Shown piece after piece: positions 24,021 through 32,728 of a DNA stretch of 64,000 bases. The position numbers and the translations under genes were made by a program. Numbering within the stretch: position 1 is the stretch's first letter; the number at the start of each line of letters is the position of its first letter. Source of the DNA: Methylobacterium haplocladii (lineage in GTDB: Bacteria > Pseudomonadota > Alphaproteobacteria > Rhizobiales > Beijerinckiaceae); the NCBI RefSeq assembly GCF_007992175.1, contig NZ_BJZT01000027.1, positions 1 through 64,000 on the forward strand, in the 5' to 3' direction. The notes under the pieces are model-generated. The model did not search any database. It had not been told where the DNA came from and saw nothing but the letters and a program-made list of their open reading frames with translations.

Positions 24021-25619
24021 ATGGCCCGTCGCACCGCATTCGCGTTCGGATTGCTGATCGGTGCCGGTTTCCTCACTTCTCCCCCCGCATTTGCCCAGGG
24101 CGCCGACCGGGATCTGGTGAAGCGCGGCGAATATCTCGCCACCGCGGGCGATTGCGTCGCCTGCCACACCGCCCCGGGCGGAAAGCCATTCGCGGGAAAC
24201 TACCCTCTCAACACGCCCATCGGCGTGATCATGACCCCGAACCTCACCCCGGACCCGGAGACCGGTCTCGGCAACTGGACCGAGGAAGACTTCGAGAAAT
24301 CCTTCCGGCACGGCATCGGCAAGGACGGCGAGTATCTGTATCCGGCTTTTCCGTTCGGCTGGTACACCAAGGTTACCGCCGACGACACCAAGGCGATCTT
24401 CGCCTATCTGAAGTCTCTGCCGCCGGTGAACGAGAAGAAGAAAGAGAACGGGATCGACTTCCCGTTCAACATTCGCGCCTCGCTGATCACATGGCGCACG
24501 GCCTTCTTCAACGAAGGCGAGTTCAAGCCCGATCCGAACGCCAGTGCCGAGGTGAACCGCGGCGGATATCTCGTCGAGGGGCTCGGCCATTGCGGCATGT
24601 GCCACAACGAGAACAAGCTCGTCGGCAATTCGAGCCTCGCCGGTAAGCTCGGCGGCGGCGTCATCGATGGCTGGTACGCCCCGAACATCACCCCGGACGA
24701 CCAGCAGGGCATCGGCGCTTGGACGGACGCGGAGGTCGTGTCCTACCTCAAGACCGGCACCGCCCCAGGCAACCGTCCGGGCGTCGCCGCCGGCCCGATG
24801 CGCCAGACCATCGACGAGTCGCTCTCGAAGATGACCGACGCCGACCTCAAGGCCATCGTCGCCTATCTGCGTTCGGTTCCGGCCAAGAAGACCTACAAGC
24901 AGCAGGATCTGCAGGCCTACAACAAGCCCGGAGCGCCGGGGGCCGAGACCTACCTGACCTATTGCTCCTCCTGCCATCGGCCGGACGGCAAGGGCGTCGA
25001 GGGCGCAATCCCGGCGCTGGCCGGCAACAGCTCCGTTCAGACCAAGGGACCGGAATCGGTCCTGCGCGTGATCTATGGTGGCCTCGCCGCGCAGAACGGC
25101 TACGCGCCAATGCCCGCGATCGGCCAGGAGATGACCGAACAGCAGGTGAAGGAAGTTACCGACTACGTCCGCAACTCTTGGGGCAACAGCGCGCCGGTGA
25201 TGAACGCGGGCGGCGCCGTCTCCGCAGCGAGGGAGGCGACGAACACGATGCTGTCGGGCACGGCCAACTGTGCCGAGGTCACCCCGGAGAAGCTCAAGGC
25301 TGCCTTCGATCAGGCGGGCGTCGCCGAGGCCTTGAAGGGGATCACGCCGACGGACTTCGTGCCGCGCCTGGTGCAGATCGTGCCGAAGGTGAAGAGGGCC
25401 GATACCGGGGCCAGCGACGACGACATCGTCAACGGCCTTCAAGCGGCCTTCTGCAAGGCCGGAACGGAAGCGGGCCAAAAGGACAAGCCGGGTTGGACCT
25501 CGCTGCTCGGCTCCTTCGGCAGCGTTGCCTACAGCCAAGTGCGGCACCCTGAAAAGCAGGCCAGCGCCAAACCGGGCGCACCGCCGGCTTCCGGCATGAG
25601 CCCGCCGAGCAAGAACTGA
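24021..25619 (+). CDS. Exported triheme cytochrome c (alcohol/gluconate dehydrogenase subunit type)
   Basis: The 532-residue precursor has a cleavable signal peptide (to about SPPAFA-Q, residue 25) and three haem-binding CXXCH motifs: CVACH at 45-49, CGMCH at 191-195 and CSSCH at 315-319. The module order and motifs such as FEKSFRHGIGKDGEYLYPAFPFGW match the cytochrome subunits of membrane-bound PQQ- or FAD-dependent dehydrogenases, which pass electrons to ubiquinone or an oxidase. No dehydrogenase subunit is adjacent. After the third haem domain comes a roughly 130-residue extension with two cysteines and a Pro/Ala tail, which I do not recognise. Its redox partner is unknown. Confidence 0.88.
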   Translation: MARRTAFAFGLLIGAGFLTSPPAFAQGADRDLVKRGEYLATAGDCVACHTAPGGKPFAGNYPLNTPIGVIMTPNLTPDPETGLGNWTEEDFEKSFRHGIGKDGEYLYPAFPFGWYTKVTADDTKAIFAYLKSLPPVNEKKKENGIDFPFNIRASLITWRTAFFNEGEFKPDPNASAEVNRGGYLVEGLGHCGMCHNENKLVGNSSLAGKLGGGVIDGWYAPNITPDDQQGIGAWTDAEVVSYLKTGTAPGNRPGVAAGPMRQTIDESLSKMTDADLKAIVAYLRSVPAKKTYKQQDLQAYNKPGAPGAETYLTYCSSCHRPDGKGVEGAIPALAGNSSVQTKGPESVLRVIYGGLAAQNGYAPMPAIGQEMTEQQVKEVTDYVRNSWGNSAPVMNAGGAVSAAREATNTMLSGTANCAEVTPEKLKAAFDQAGVAEALKGITPTDFVPRLVQIVPKVKRADTGASDDDIVNGLQAAFCKAGTEAGQKDKPGWTSLLGSFGSVAYSQVRHPEKQASAKPGAPPASGMSPPSKN

Positions 25620-25631
25620 ACGAAGGTCTGT

Positions 25632-25931
25632 TCAGGTCAGTCGTAGCCGGGCGAAATCGAGTTCGTTCTCGACCGACGCTGTGAGGTAAGCCACCGCCTT
25701 CGAATCGATACCGGACTCCTTCAGCCGGGTTCGCAAGGCGGCGGTCTCGGCGACAGGGTCGCCGGACGGCCGCTTCGTCGGCATCAGACGCTTCAGCATC
25801 GGGCTAACCAAGGCCTCGCGATCGTAGCCCCGATGCGCGGCAAGCCGATGGATGCGGACGATCAGGCGATCGACATCCTGATCAACGGCATTGTAGCCGA
25901 GGCCCGGTGGCCGCAGGTTTCGCGAGAGCAT
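25632..25931 (-). CDS. Small hypothetical protein
   Basis: This is a 99-residue soluble, charged and mostly helical protein with no signal peptide, cysteine or recognised motif. It is convergent with the cytochrome gene and separated from it by 12 bp. The regular ending (AYLTASVENELDFARLRLT) and GC-typical codon use suggest a real gene. I cannot name a function. Confidence 0.6.
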   Translation of the reverse strand: MLSRNLRPPGLGYNAVDQDVDRLIVRIHRLAAHRGYDREALVSPMLKRLMPTKRPSGDPVAETAALRTRLKESGIDSKAVAYLTASVENELDFARLRLT

Positions 25932-26151
25932 GGTTCAACGTTCCGTGTGGCCCGTCACCACCCTGAATGCGCAACCGTCTAGATTTCGTTCAAGTGGTTG
26001 ATGGAAAGGCTATGTGCCGACGAGGGTGCTGACCACTTGGCGATCATAAGCGCTCGAAGCTGATTCCGGCCGCCTTCGGAGCCGGCTATCACCCAGGGCA
26101 GTCCCCGCAAGGTGATCCAACGCTCGGGTCGATCCCGCAAACGACCGAGTA

Positions 26152-26227
26152 TGGTGGGCGGTGACGGGCTCGAACCGCCGACCCTCTCCGTGTAAAGGAG
26201 ACGCTCTACCAACTGAGCTAACCGCCC
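26152..26227 (-). tRNA. tRNA-Val (anticodon TAC)
   Basis: A complete cloverleaf can be read on the minus strand. Acceptor arms GGGCGGT and ACCGCCC pair, the D arm contains AGCTCAGTTGGTAGAGC, the anticodon loop is TTTACAC (anticodon TAC, reading GUA-type valine codons), and the T arm contains GGTTCGAGCCC. The 3' CCA is encoded (26152-26154). The overlapping antisense-looking protein ORF is a by-product of the tRNA. Confidence 0.97.
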
Positions 26228-26285
26228 GGGCAACGGCCGGGAGCGTTACGGAAAGTGCTCGGGTTTCGCAAGCGTCGCGGGCGGC

Positions 26286-26489
26286 TCAGTAATGCGGCGG
26301 CGGGGCCTCGGGGCCGCTGCCGGCGCCGCGGGCGGAGGCTTCTTCGATCTGGGCGGCGAGTCGCTCGACGCTGCGGGTGAGCTTGTCGATCGTGCGCCAT
26401 TGCGCGGTGATCGTGGCGTTGAGGTCCTCGATCACGGCCTCCTGCTCGGTCAGGCGGATCTCGATGCGGTCGAGGCGGTCGTCGGTCAT
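26286..26489 (-). CDS. slyX: SlyX-family protein
   Basis: This 67-residue all-helical coiled-coil protein begins MTDDRLDRIEIRLTEQEAVI and ends with the Pro-rich EAPPPHY typical of SlyX. The molecular role of the family is unknown. Its ATG overlaps the stop of trhO (TGATG), so the two are co-translated. A longer out-of-register ORF across trhO is rejected. Confidence 0.85.
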   Translation of the reverse strand: MTDDRLDRIEIRLTEQEAVIEDLNATITAQWRTIDKLTRSVERLAAQIEEASARGAGSGPEAPPPHY

Positions 26490-27241
26490 CAGCGCAGGGC
26501 CTCCGGTGGGTGGTCCGGCCGCTCGACGAGGCCGTGCCCCAGCGCGATGCGGTCGTCGAAGACGAAGCAGTCGCCCGTCCAGCGGCTCTCCGCCTCCGGC
26601 ACCGTCTCCAGGTATTTCAGGATACCGCCCTTGAGGAGATGTACGGTCGCGAAGCCGCGCCCCTTGAGATAGGCCCCGGCCTTCTCGCAGCGGATGCCGC
26701 CGGTGCAGAACAGTGCCACCTCCGGCATCGTCGCCGGGTCGAGCGCGTCCGCGAACGCGCGAAAATCCCCGAAGGTCTTCAGGCCCAGATCGACGGCGCC
26801 TTCGAACGTGCCGAGCGCCACCTCGAAGGCGTTGCGGGTGTCGACGAGGAGCAGGTCCGGCCGCCCCAGCAGCGCGTTCCAGTCTTCCGGGGCGACGTTG
26901 GTGCCGGTGCCGCGCGCCGGATCGGTGGCGCCGTTGTCGAAGGTGACGATCTCGGACTTCAGCTTCACCTTGAGCCGGCGGAACGGCGGGCCTTCCGCCG
27001 TCGACAGCTTGCATTCGAGATCGTCGAGCCGCCCGCCGAAGACGTTTTCGGAGTTCAGTTCGCTCAGGAACGATTGGATCGCCTCCGCCGACCCCGCCAC
27101 CGTCCCGTTGATCCCCTCCCCCGCCAGCAGCAGCGTGCCGGTGATGCCCAGCCGCGCGCACAGGGCCTGCAACGGCGCCTGCAATGCGGCGGCGTCGGGG
27201 AGCGGGGTGAACTGGTAGAGGGCGGCGACGGTGTGGGGCAT
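26489..27241 (-). CDS. trhO: tRNA uridine-34 hydroxylase TrhO (rhodanese-like, YceA/UPF0176)
   Basis: TrhO uses O2 to hydroxylate U34 of certain tRNAs, a step toward cmo5U/mo5U wobble modification. The 250-residue protein has the N-terminal YceA domain (GTLLLAGEGINGTVAG) and a rhodanese domain with LLLVDTRNAFEVALGTFEGA. The catalytic loop is CTGGIRCEKA, with Cys179 and Cys185. Downstream slyX overlaps it. By chance or not, it sits beside tRNA-Val(TAC), a U34 tRNA of the class it would modify. Confidence 0.92.
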   Translation of the reverse strand: MPHTVAALYQFTPLPDAAALQAPLQALCARLGITGTLLLAGEGINGTVAGSAEAIQSFLSELNSENVFGGRLDDLECKLSTAEGPPFRRLKVKLKSEIVTFDNGATDPARGTGTNVAPEDWNALLGRPDLLLVDTRNAFEVALGTFEGAVDLGLKTFGDFRAFADALDPATMPEVALFCTGGIRCEKAGAYLKGRGFATVHLLKGGILKYLETVPEAESRWTGDCFVFDDRIALGHGLVERPDHPPEALR

Positions 27242-27312
27242 GGTGGCGGGGGTTTAGCAGCAGTGTGATGCCGGAGAAACGCGCGGCGTGCGCAACCCCA
27301 TCATCCCACCCA

Positions 27313-27458
27313 CTCCCTCATCCCGAGGTGCGGAGCGAAGGGCAGCCTCGAAGGATCGTCCATGTCCCACAGCGAAACGTGGAAAACTCCATCGACCCCT
27401 GCGCGTGCTGAAGGGCTCCTTCGAGGCTCCGCTTCGCTTCGCACCTCAGGATGAGGGG
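27313..27458. repeat. Dispersed inverted repeat, family B, copy 1
   Basis: The outer arms are CTCATCCCGAGGTGCGGAGC at the left and its near-complement GCACCTCAGGATGAG at the right, with inner arms around gcctcgaagga and tccttcgaggct. This makes a large imperfect hairpin of about 145 bp. Two further copies are at 27817-27932 and 50079-50192. Its right end supplies the last codons of the leftward GIY-YIG pseudogene. Confidence 0.85.
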
Positions 27459-27771
27459 GTTGGATGGGATCTTTCGCGCGAGGTCGGCTGCTTGGCGGCA
27501 TCCCGGAGGCCGTCCCAATCGCCGCGGATCAGCGCCTCCTGCTCGGCCCGGCTCCAGCCCTTGAGGCGACGCTCGTAGGCGATGGCATCCGTGATCCGCT
27601 CGCATTGCTCGGCCCAGACCAGCGTGACGGGGCGACGCCGGCTGGTATAGCCGGGATAGGTGCCGTCGCGATGCTGGCTCATCCGCCGGTCCAGCGCCTC
27701 CCCGCGCGCCGACCCGACATAGTAGCTGCCGCCGGCGCAGCGCAGCGCAGGATGTAGACGAAGGCGGCCAT
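27446..27771 (-). pseudogene. GIY-YIG nuclease-like gene, frameshifted by a CGCAG triplication
   Basis: Starting at ATG 27771 the minus strand reads MAAFVYILRCA. It then loses frame inside three tandem copies of a 5-bp unit (plus-strand CGCAG, 27736-27750). With two copies the frame continues perfectly as GGSYYVGSARGEALDRRMSQ, giving the GIY-YIG catalytic motif (YIL...YYVG) and the usual domain. The rest, from 27682, is open and ends RGDWDGLRDAAKQ plus a tail encoded by the family B repeat. The intact gene would be an about 107-residue single-domain nuclease of the UPF0213/YhbQ type. A reading error in the repeat would be an alternative explanation. Confidence 0.8.
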
Positions 27772-27816
27772 GGCGCGACGGACTTCTACAGGCGAATCGC
27801 CTTTATCCTACCTAAT

Positions 27817-27932
27817 CCCCTCATCCTGAGGTGCGGAGCGAAGCGCAGCCTCGAAGGAGGGCTCCAGGGATCGCGCGCTGTCTGGAGCCCTCCTTCGAGG
27901 CCCGCTGGCGCGTGCACCTCAAGATGAGGGGG
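27817..27932. repeat. Dispersed inverted repeat, family B, copy 2
   Basis: The left arm CCCCTCATCCTGAGGTGCGG and right arm GTGCACCTCAAGATGAGGGG pair, as do the inner arms GGAGGGCTCCAG and CTGGAGCCCTCCTTC. The hairpin spans about 115 bp between the GIY-YIG pseudogene and the polA stop codon. Because polA reads leftward into it, the folded RNA could act as a 3' end or stabiliser of the polA transcript. Confidence 0.88.
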
Positions 27933-27959
27933 GTGGGTGGGACTTCCTCGGAAGCTGCT

Positions 27960-30900
27960 TCAATGCGCCTCCTCCCAATTCCCAGCCGCCCGGGCCTCCA
28001 CCACCAGCGGCACCCGCAACACCACAGCCGGCGCCGGCGCCTCCACCATCACCCGCTGGATCACCGGGATCGCCGCGTCGATCTCCTCCTCCGGCGCCTC
28101 GAACACCAGTTCGTCGTGCACCTGCAGCAGCATGCGCACGTTCAGCCGCTCGGCCTTCAAGGCCCCCTCCATGCGGATCATGGCGCGGCGGATGATGTCG
28201 GCGGCGGTGCCCTGGATCGGGGCGTTGATGGCCTGGCGCTCCACCGAGGCGCGCTCGTTCGGGTTGTTGGAGCGGATCTGCGGGTAGTGGCAGATGCGGC
28301 CGAACAGGGTCTTGACGTAGCCTTGCTCGCGGCAGGCCTTCTTCGTGGTGTCGATGTAGTCGCGGATACCTGGGAACCGCTCGAAATACTGCTTGATGAA
28401 GGCCGAGGCCTCCTCGCGGCCGATGCCGAGGCGGTCGGCGAGGCCGAAAGCCGAGATGCCGTAGATGATGCCGAAGTTGATCGTCTTCGCCTTGCGGCGG
28501 AGGTCGCCCGTCATCTGGTCCAGCGGCACGCTGAACATGGCCGAGGCCGTGGCCGCGTGGATGTCGAGGCCCTGCTCGAAGGCCTCGCGTAGCTGCGGGA
28601 TATCGGCGATGTGGGCGAGGAGCCGCAGCTCGATCTGGCTGTAATCGGCCGAGATCAGCCGCGTGCCCTCCGGCGCGACGAAGGCCTTGCGGATGCGCCG
28701 GCCCTCCTCCGTGCGGATCGGGATATTTTGTAAGTTTGGTTCTGATGACGACAATCTTCCGGTCGTCGTCGCGGCGAGCGCGAACGAGGTGTGGATGCGG
28801 TCGTCCGAGCGGTCGGCGTGCTCCTGCAGCGTGTCGGTGTAGGTCGATTTCAGCTTCGAGAGCTGCCGCCAGTTCAGGATCTTTTTCGGGAGATCGTGGC
28901 CGGCCTGGGCCAACTCTTCGAGCAGCGTCGCGGGGGTGGCCCATTGGCCGGACGGCGTCTTCTTCGCGCCGGGCAGGCCCATCTTGCCGAACAGGATGTC
29001 GCCGATCTGCTTCGGCGAGCCGACCTGGAATTTCTCGCCCGCGTCCTCCTGGATCTCCTCTTCGAGCCGCGCCAGGATCTGCGAAAAGTCGCCCGACAGC
29101 CGGCTGAGCATGTTGCGGTCGATGCGGATGCCCTCCGCCTCCATGCGGGCGAGCACCGGGATCAGCGGCCGCTCCAGGGTCTCGTAGACCGTGACGCGCC
29201 GCTCGGCGGCGAGCCGCGGTTTCATCATCCGCCACAGGCGGAAGGTCACGTCGGCATCCTCGGCGGCGTAGGCGGTGGCCTTGTCCAGCGGCACGCGCTC
29301 GAAGGTGATCTTGTTGCGGCCGGTGCCGGTGACGTCGGAGAAGGTGATCGGCGTGTGGCCGAGATGGCGCTTCGAAAGCTCGTCCATGCCGTGCCCGCCC
29401 TTGCCGGCATCGAGCACGTAGGAGATCAGCATGGTGTCGTCGAAGGGCGCGATGGCGATGCCGTAGCGGGCGAGCACCGACAGGTCGTACTTGATGTTCT
29501 GGCCGATCTTCAGCGTGCCGGGGTCTTCCAGCAAGGGCTTCAGCGCCGCCATCGCCTCCTTCAGCGGAATCTGCCCCTCGACGGGTTCGGTGATCTCCGA
29601 GGCGCCCTTCTCGCCGAACAGGTCGCCGCCCTTGGCCTCGACATGGGCCAGCGGGATGTAGGCGGCGCGGCCTGCACCGACGCAGAGCGAGACGCCGACG
29701 AGCCCGGCGCGCTGCGCATCGAGCGCGTCGGTCTCTGTGTCGACGGCGACGATCCCCGCCTCGAACGCCTCCGCGATCCAGACGTCGAGCTGTTCGCGGC
29801 TGCGGATGGTTTCGTAGGCGGCGGTGTCGAAGGGTTTGACGGATTCCGCCGCGCGCGCGCTGACGACGCTCGAGGGCGTCGGCTCGGCCGGGCCGCGTTT
29901 TTTGGCGATTGGCGCATCGGGCAGATCGAGATCGGCGAACGGGTCGACGTCGGGTGGGGCTTCGCCGGGCCCCCTATCGGCGCCCCCTGCCTCGGTCTCG
30001 GGATCGTCGAAGGGGATGCCGTCGTCGCCCCGTGCCCCCGGCGCGAGGGCGGGATCGGGCTTCACCTTCTCCGGGTCGACATGCAGCATGTCGGCGATGC
30101 GGCGGGTGAGCGTGTTGAACTCCATCGCCTTCAGGAAGCCGACGAGCTTTTGCGGGTCGGGCTGCGGCACGCCGAGCTCGTCGAGCGCCACGGGCACCGC
30201 CACGTCCTCGACCAGAGCCACGAGCTTTCGCGAGAGCCGGGCCTGCTCGATGTTGGCGAGCAGGGTCTCGCGGCGCTTCGGCTGCTTGATCTCGCCCGCG
30301 CGCTCCAGGAGCGGCTCCAGCCCGCCATATTCCTTGATCAGCGCGGCGGCGGTCTTGAGGCCGATGCCGGGGACGCCCGGCACGTTGTCCGAGGTGTCGC
30401 CGATCAGCGCCAGTGCGTCGCCGATCTGGTCGGGATTCAGCCCCTCCCACTTCGCGACGATGGCCTCGGCGTCGAGGTTGCGCTCGGGCCGGTAGCCGGG
30501 CTTGCCCTTGGCGCCGGATTCGAAATCGTAGAACCGGATCTTTTCGGAGACCAGCTGCATCAGGTCCTTGTCGGAGGACACGATGATGACGCCGGCGCCG
30601 CGCGCCTCGGCCTGCCGCGCATAGGTCGCGATCAGGTCGTCGGCCTCGTACGTGTCCATCTCGATGGCGTGCAGGCCGAAGGCGCGCACCGCGTCGCGCA
30701 TCAGCGGCATTTGCCGCTTGAGGTCGTCCGGCGCGTCGGGGCGGTGGGCCTTGTATTCGGGGTAGAGCGCCTTGCGGAACGAGTTCTCGGACTTGTCGAA
30801 GACGATGCCGAGATGGCTCGGCTTGATCCCCGCCGCGCCGTCCTGAAGGAACTGGGCGATCTTGGTGCAGAACAGCCGCACCGCCCCCGTGGGCAAGCCG

Positions 30901-31043
30901 TCGGAGGGCCGGGTGTTGTATTTCTGGTCCTGATTGATCGACTGGAAATACGCTCGGAAGATGAAGGACGATCCGTCGACGAGGATCACCTGATCGCCGT
31001 CGCCGACGGGCTTCTTCGGTTGGGCGTCTGGCTCGGCGGTCAT
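27960..31043 (-). CDS. polA: DNA polymerase I
   Basis: PolA fills gaps and removes RNA primers during replication and repair. The 1027-residue protein has all three domains. The N-terminal 5'-3' exonuclease comes first (ILVDGSSFIFRAYF, SDKDLMQLV, PGVPGIGLKTAAALI; about 1-310). A 3'-5' exonuclease follows, with acidic residues in VAVDTETDALD (about 390-600). The polymerase domain is last (DYSQIELRLLAHIA, KTINFGIIYGISAFG, LLQVHDELVFEAPE; about 650-1027). An Asp/Pro-rich linker of about 80 residues between the first two domains makes it longer than the E. coli enzyme, as is common in this group. Confidence 0.97.
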   Translation of the reverse strand: MTAEPDAQPKKPVGDGDQVILVDGSSFIFRAYFQSINQDQKYNTRPSDGLPTGAVRLFCTKIAQFLQDGAAGIKPSHLGIVFDKSENSFRKALYPEYKAHRPDAPDDLKRQMPLMRDAVRAFGLHAIEMDTYEADDLIATYARQAEARGAGVIIVSSDKDLMQLVSEKIRFYDFESGAKGKPGYRPERNLDAEAIVAKWEGLNPDQIGDALALIGDTSDNVPGVPGIGLKTAAALIKEYGGLEPLLERAGEIKQPKRRETLLANIEQARLSRKLVALVEDVAVPVALDELGVPQPDPQKLVGFLKAMEFNTLTRRIADMLHVDPEKVKPDPALAPGARGDDGIPFDDPETEAGGADRGPGEAPPDVDPFADLDLPDAPIAKKRGPAEPTPSSVVSARAAESVKPFDTAAYETIRSREQLDVWIAEAFEAGIVAVDTETDALDAQRAGLVGVSLCVGAGRAAYIPLAHVEAKGGDLFGEKGASEITEPVEGQIPLKEAMAALKPLLEDPGTLKIGQNIKYDLSVLARYGIAIAPFDDTMLISYVLDAGKGGHGMDELSKRHLGHTPITFSDVTGTGRNKITFERVPLDKATAYAAEDADVTFRLWRMMKPRLAAERRVTVYETLERPLIPVLARMEAEGIRIDRNMLSRLSGDFSQILARLEEEIQEDAGEKFQVGSPKQIGDILFGKMGLPGAKKTPSGQWATPATLLEELAQAGHDLPKKILNWRQLSKLKSTYTDTLQEHADRSDDRIHTSFALAATTTGRLSSSEPNLQNIPIRTEEGRRIRKAFVAPEGTRLISADYSQIELRLLAHIADIPQLREAFEQGLDIHAATASAMFSVPLDQMTGDLRRKAKTINFGIIYGISAFGLADRLGIGREEASAFIKQYFERFPGIRDYIDTTKKACREQGYVKTLFGRICHYPQIRSNNPNERASVERQAINAPIQGTAADIIRRAMIRMEGALKAERLNVRMLLQVHDELVFEAPEEEIDAAIPVIQRVMVEAPAPAVVLRVPLVVEARAAGNWEEAH

Positions 31044-31198
31044 GCGGTCGGGCTCTTCCAGCTGTCGAGGCCCTGTCTAGAGGGACGGGCGCAGGCGCGC
31101 CACCATCGCACGGGGCAACCGGGCCTCCGCTCGGGCGTTCAGGATCGCGGCGGGAGCATCGGCCCGTCGCCGTTTTCCCAGAATGATCAGAGGACAGG

Positions 31199-31684
31199 AT
31201 GAGGACACACGCCGGATCTGCCCTGCTCGCCGCAGCCGCGGGGCTCACACTGTGCGGGGCGGCCTTCGCTGCCGACGATCACGACCTCGTCGAGACGCCC
31301 GACACGGCCTCCGTGAAATATGGACCCGGCCCGGCGAACCTGCCGAAGGGCACGCAACTGGCCGTCCTCTCCGGCGACCCATCCAAGCCCGGTCCGTTCG
31401 CGCTGCGCATCAAGTTTCCCGCGCAGACGCTGATCGCGCCGCACACCCATTCGAAGCCCGAGACGCTGACGATCCTGGGCGGCGCGATCTTCCATCAGCA
31501 CGGCAAGACGGTGGACAAGGCAGCCGGCAAGGAACTGCGGGTCGGCGGTTTCGTCTACCTGCCTGAGTTGATGCCGCACGCGCTCTGGACGACGGATCAG
31601 CCGGTGGAACTGCAGGTCAACGGCTCGGGACCGTTCGGCGTCGACTACATCGATCTGGCCGACGACCCGAGTAAGGGCCAGTAG
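31199..31684 (+). CDS. Exported cupin-domain protein
   Basis: The 161-residue precursor has a signal peptide (LLAAAAGLTLCGAAFA, cleavage near residue 24) and one cupin fold. Metal-ligand histidines are in LIAPHTHSKPETLTILGG and LPELMPHALWTT. Such periplasmic single-cupin proteins are common and have no agreed function. It is divergent from polA with a roughly 155-bp gap, and a good hairpin terminator follows it. Confidence 0.85.
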   Translation: MRTHAGSALLAAAAGLTLCGAAFAADDHDLVETPDTASVKYGPGPANLPKGTQLAVLSGDPSKPGPFALRIKFPAQTLIAPHTHSKPETLTILGGAIFHQHGKTVDKAAGKELRVGGFVYLPELMPHALWTTDQPVELQVNGSGPFGVDYIDLADDPSKGQ

Positions 31685-31703
31685 TCCGCGAGACGTCGTG
31701 GAG

Positions 31704-31730
31704 CGGCGGGGCATGAGCCTCGCCGTTTTC
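31704..31730 (+). terminator. Rho-independent terminator after the cupin gene
   Basis: A 9-bp stem CGGCGGGGC / GCCTCGCCG (one G-T pair) with loop ATGA is followed by TTTT. It lies 20 bp downstream of the cupin stop codon. Confidence 0.75.
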
Positions 31731-31928
31731 CAGGCGAAGCGACTTGCGGTCGTGCCACGTGCCGGATCGCTGATCGGGCTGGCGCCCCTGCACTGAAGAA
31801 AACTTTGCGGATCGAATTTTGTGTTCATCCGAATTTAAGGTTTGCGCGCAGCGCGCGAGGAACCCGCCAGCGCATCCTCCCGTTGAACGCGTGTCGGCCC
31901 AGCTTCACGGAGCCGTGAGGGACAAGCC

Positions 31929-32597
31929 ATGCGCTCGCACCGGACCGCTCGCATGCCGCGCCGTCTCGCCGTCTGTATCGCCTCGGTCGGCTTGGTGTTC
32001 GCGACGGCTGCGAGCGTCCAGGCTCAGGACGGCGGCAACTTCTTCGAGATGCTGTTCGGCGGCCAGACCCGCCAGGTGGCACCTGCCCCGGTCGAGGCCT
32101 ATGGGTTTGGTGACGGATCGCGTCGGCGCTACCGCTCCGAGCGCCGCCATGCCTGGAAGGTGAAGACGCGCTACGCCGCTTTGCCCCGCGCTGAAGCCGT
32201 CGACCCCGACAAGATCACCGGCAAGCAGCCCGTCGACCAGAAGGCGATCCTCGCCAATCCGACCAAGGCGATCCTCGAAGACAAGACATTGAGGCCCGGC
32301 GACATCGTGGTGATGCCCGGCGGCCCGAAGGTCTTTACGGGCGGTGCCGACAAGCGCCACCGCATGAGCGACTTCGAGGACGTCAAGCACTCGCGCATGA
32401 TCGACCGGAAGACCCGGGGTCAGCTGCTGGCGATGATGGTGCCCCTCGGCGCGATGCCCGCCGAACAGGCCCGCAAGGTGATGGCGGTGAAGCTCAAGCT
32501 CGCCACCCAGGACGAGATCGAGGCGGCCGAGGCCGGCACCACGACTAAGGAAGCCACCGGTCCGCGCATGATCATGCCGTGGAAGACCGCGCAGTAA
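31929..32597 (+). CDS. Exported hypothetical protein
   Basis: This 222-residue protein has an N-terminal signal region (RRLAVCIASVGLVFATAASV, cleavage near QAQD). A basic segment (GSRRRYRSERRHAWKVKTRY) follows, then a domain with LRPGDIVVMPGGPKVFTGG and SRMIDRKTRGQLLAMMVP. Family B-like proteins with these motifs occur widely in Rhizobiales, but I know of no function. The motif DFEDVKHSRMIDRKTR suggests a conserved surface. It stands alone between a terminator and a family C repeat. Confidence 0.75.
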   Translation: MRSHRTARMPRRLAVCIASVGLVFATAASVQAQDGGNFFEMLFGGQTRQVAPAPVEAYGFGDGSRRRYRSERRHAWKVKTRYAALPRAEAVDPDKITGKQPVDQKAILANPTKAILEDKTLRPGDIVVMPGGPKVFTGGADKRHRMSDFEDVKHSRMIDRKTRGQLLAMMVPLGAMPAEQARKVMAVKLKLATQDEIEAAEAGTTTKEATGPRMIMPWKTAQ

Positions 32598-32611
32598 GGC
32601 TGAGCACTTTC

Positions 32612-32702
32612 CGTCATTGCGAGCGCAGCGAAGCAACCCGGGGCCAACTCGCTATAGGTGCGAATTCGGCCCTGGATTGCGTCGCTGCGCTCGCAATGAC
32701 GG
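32612..32702. repeat. Inverted repeat, family C (cattgcgagcgcagcgaagcaa type)
   Basis: The arms CCGTCATTGCGAGCGCAGCG (from 32612) and CGCTGCGCTCGCAATGACGG (to 32702) are exact complements over 20 bp, with a roughly 50-bp interior. This motif is a widespread alphaproteobacterial intergenic repeat. It lies between the convergent exported-protein and udgX genes, where it may end both transcripts. Confidence 0.9.
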
Positions 32703-32728
32703 TGTGAAGTCTTGGTCATCCGCTAAAT

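Noticed and set aside
25979-26233. 84-codon ORF ending at the tRNA
   Set aside because: Its N-terminus (GRLAQLVERLLYTERVGGSS) is the familiar false translation of a tRNA read with its flank.
32612-32702. CRISPR-like or IS end
   Set aside because: It is a single inverted repeat without spacers or a transposase and matches the common intergenic repeat type.
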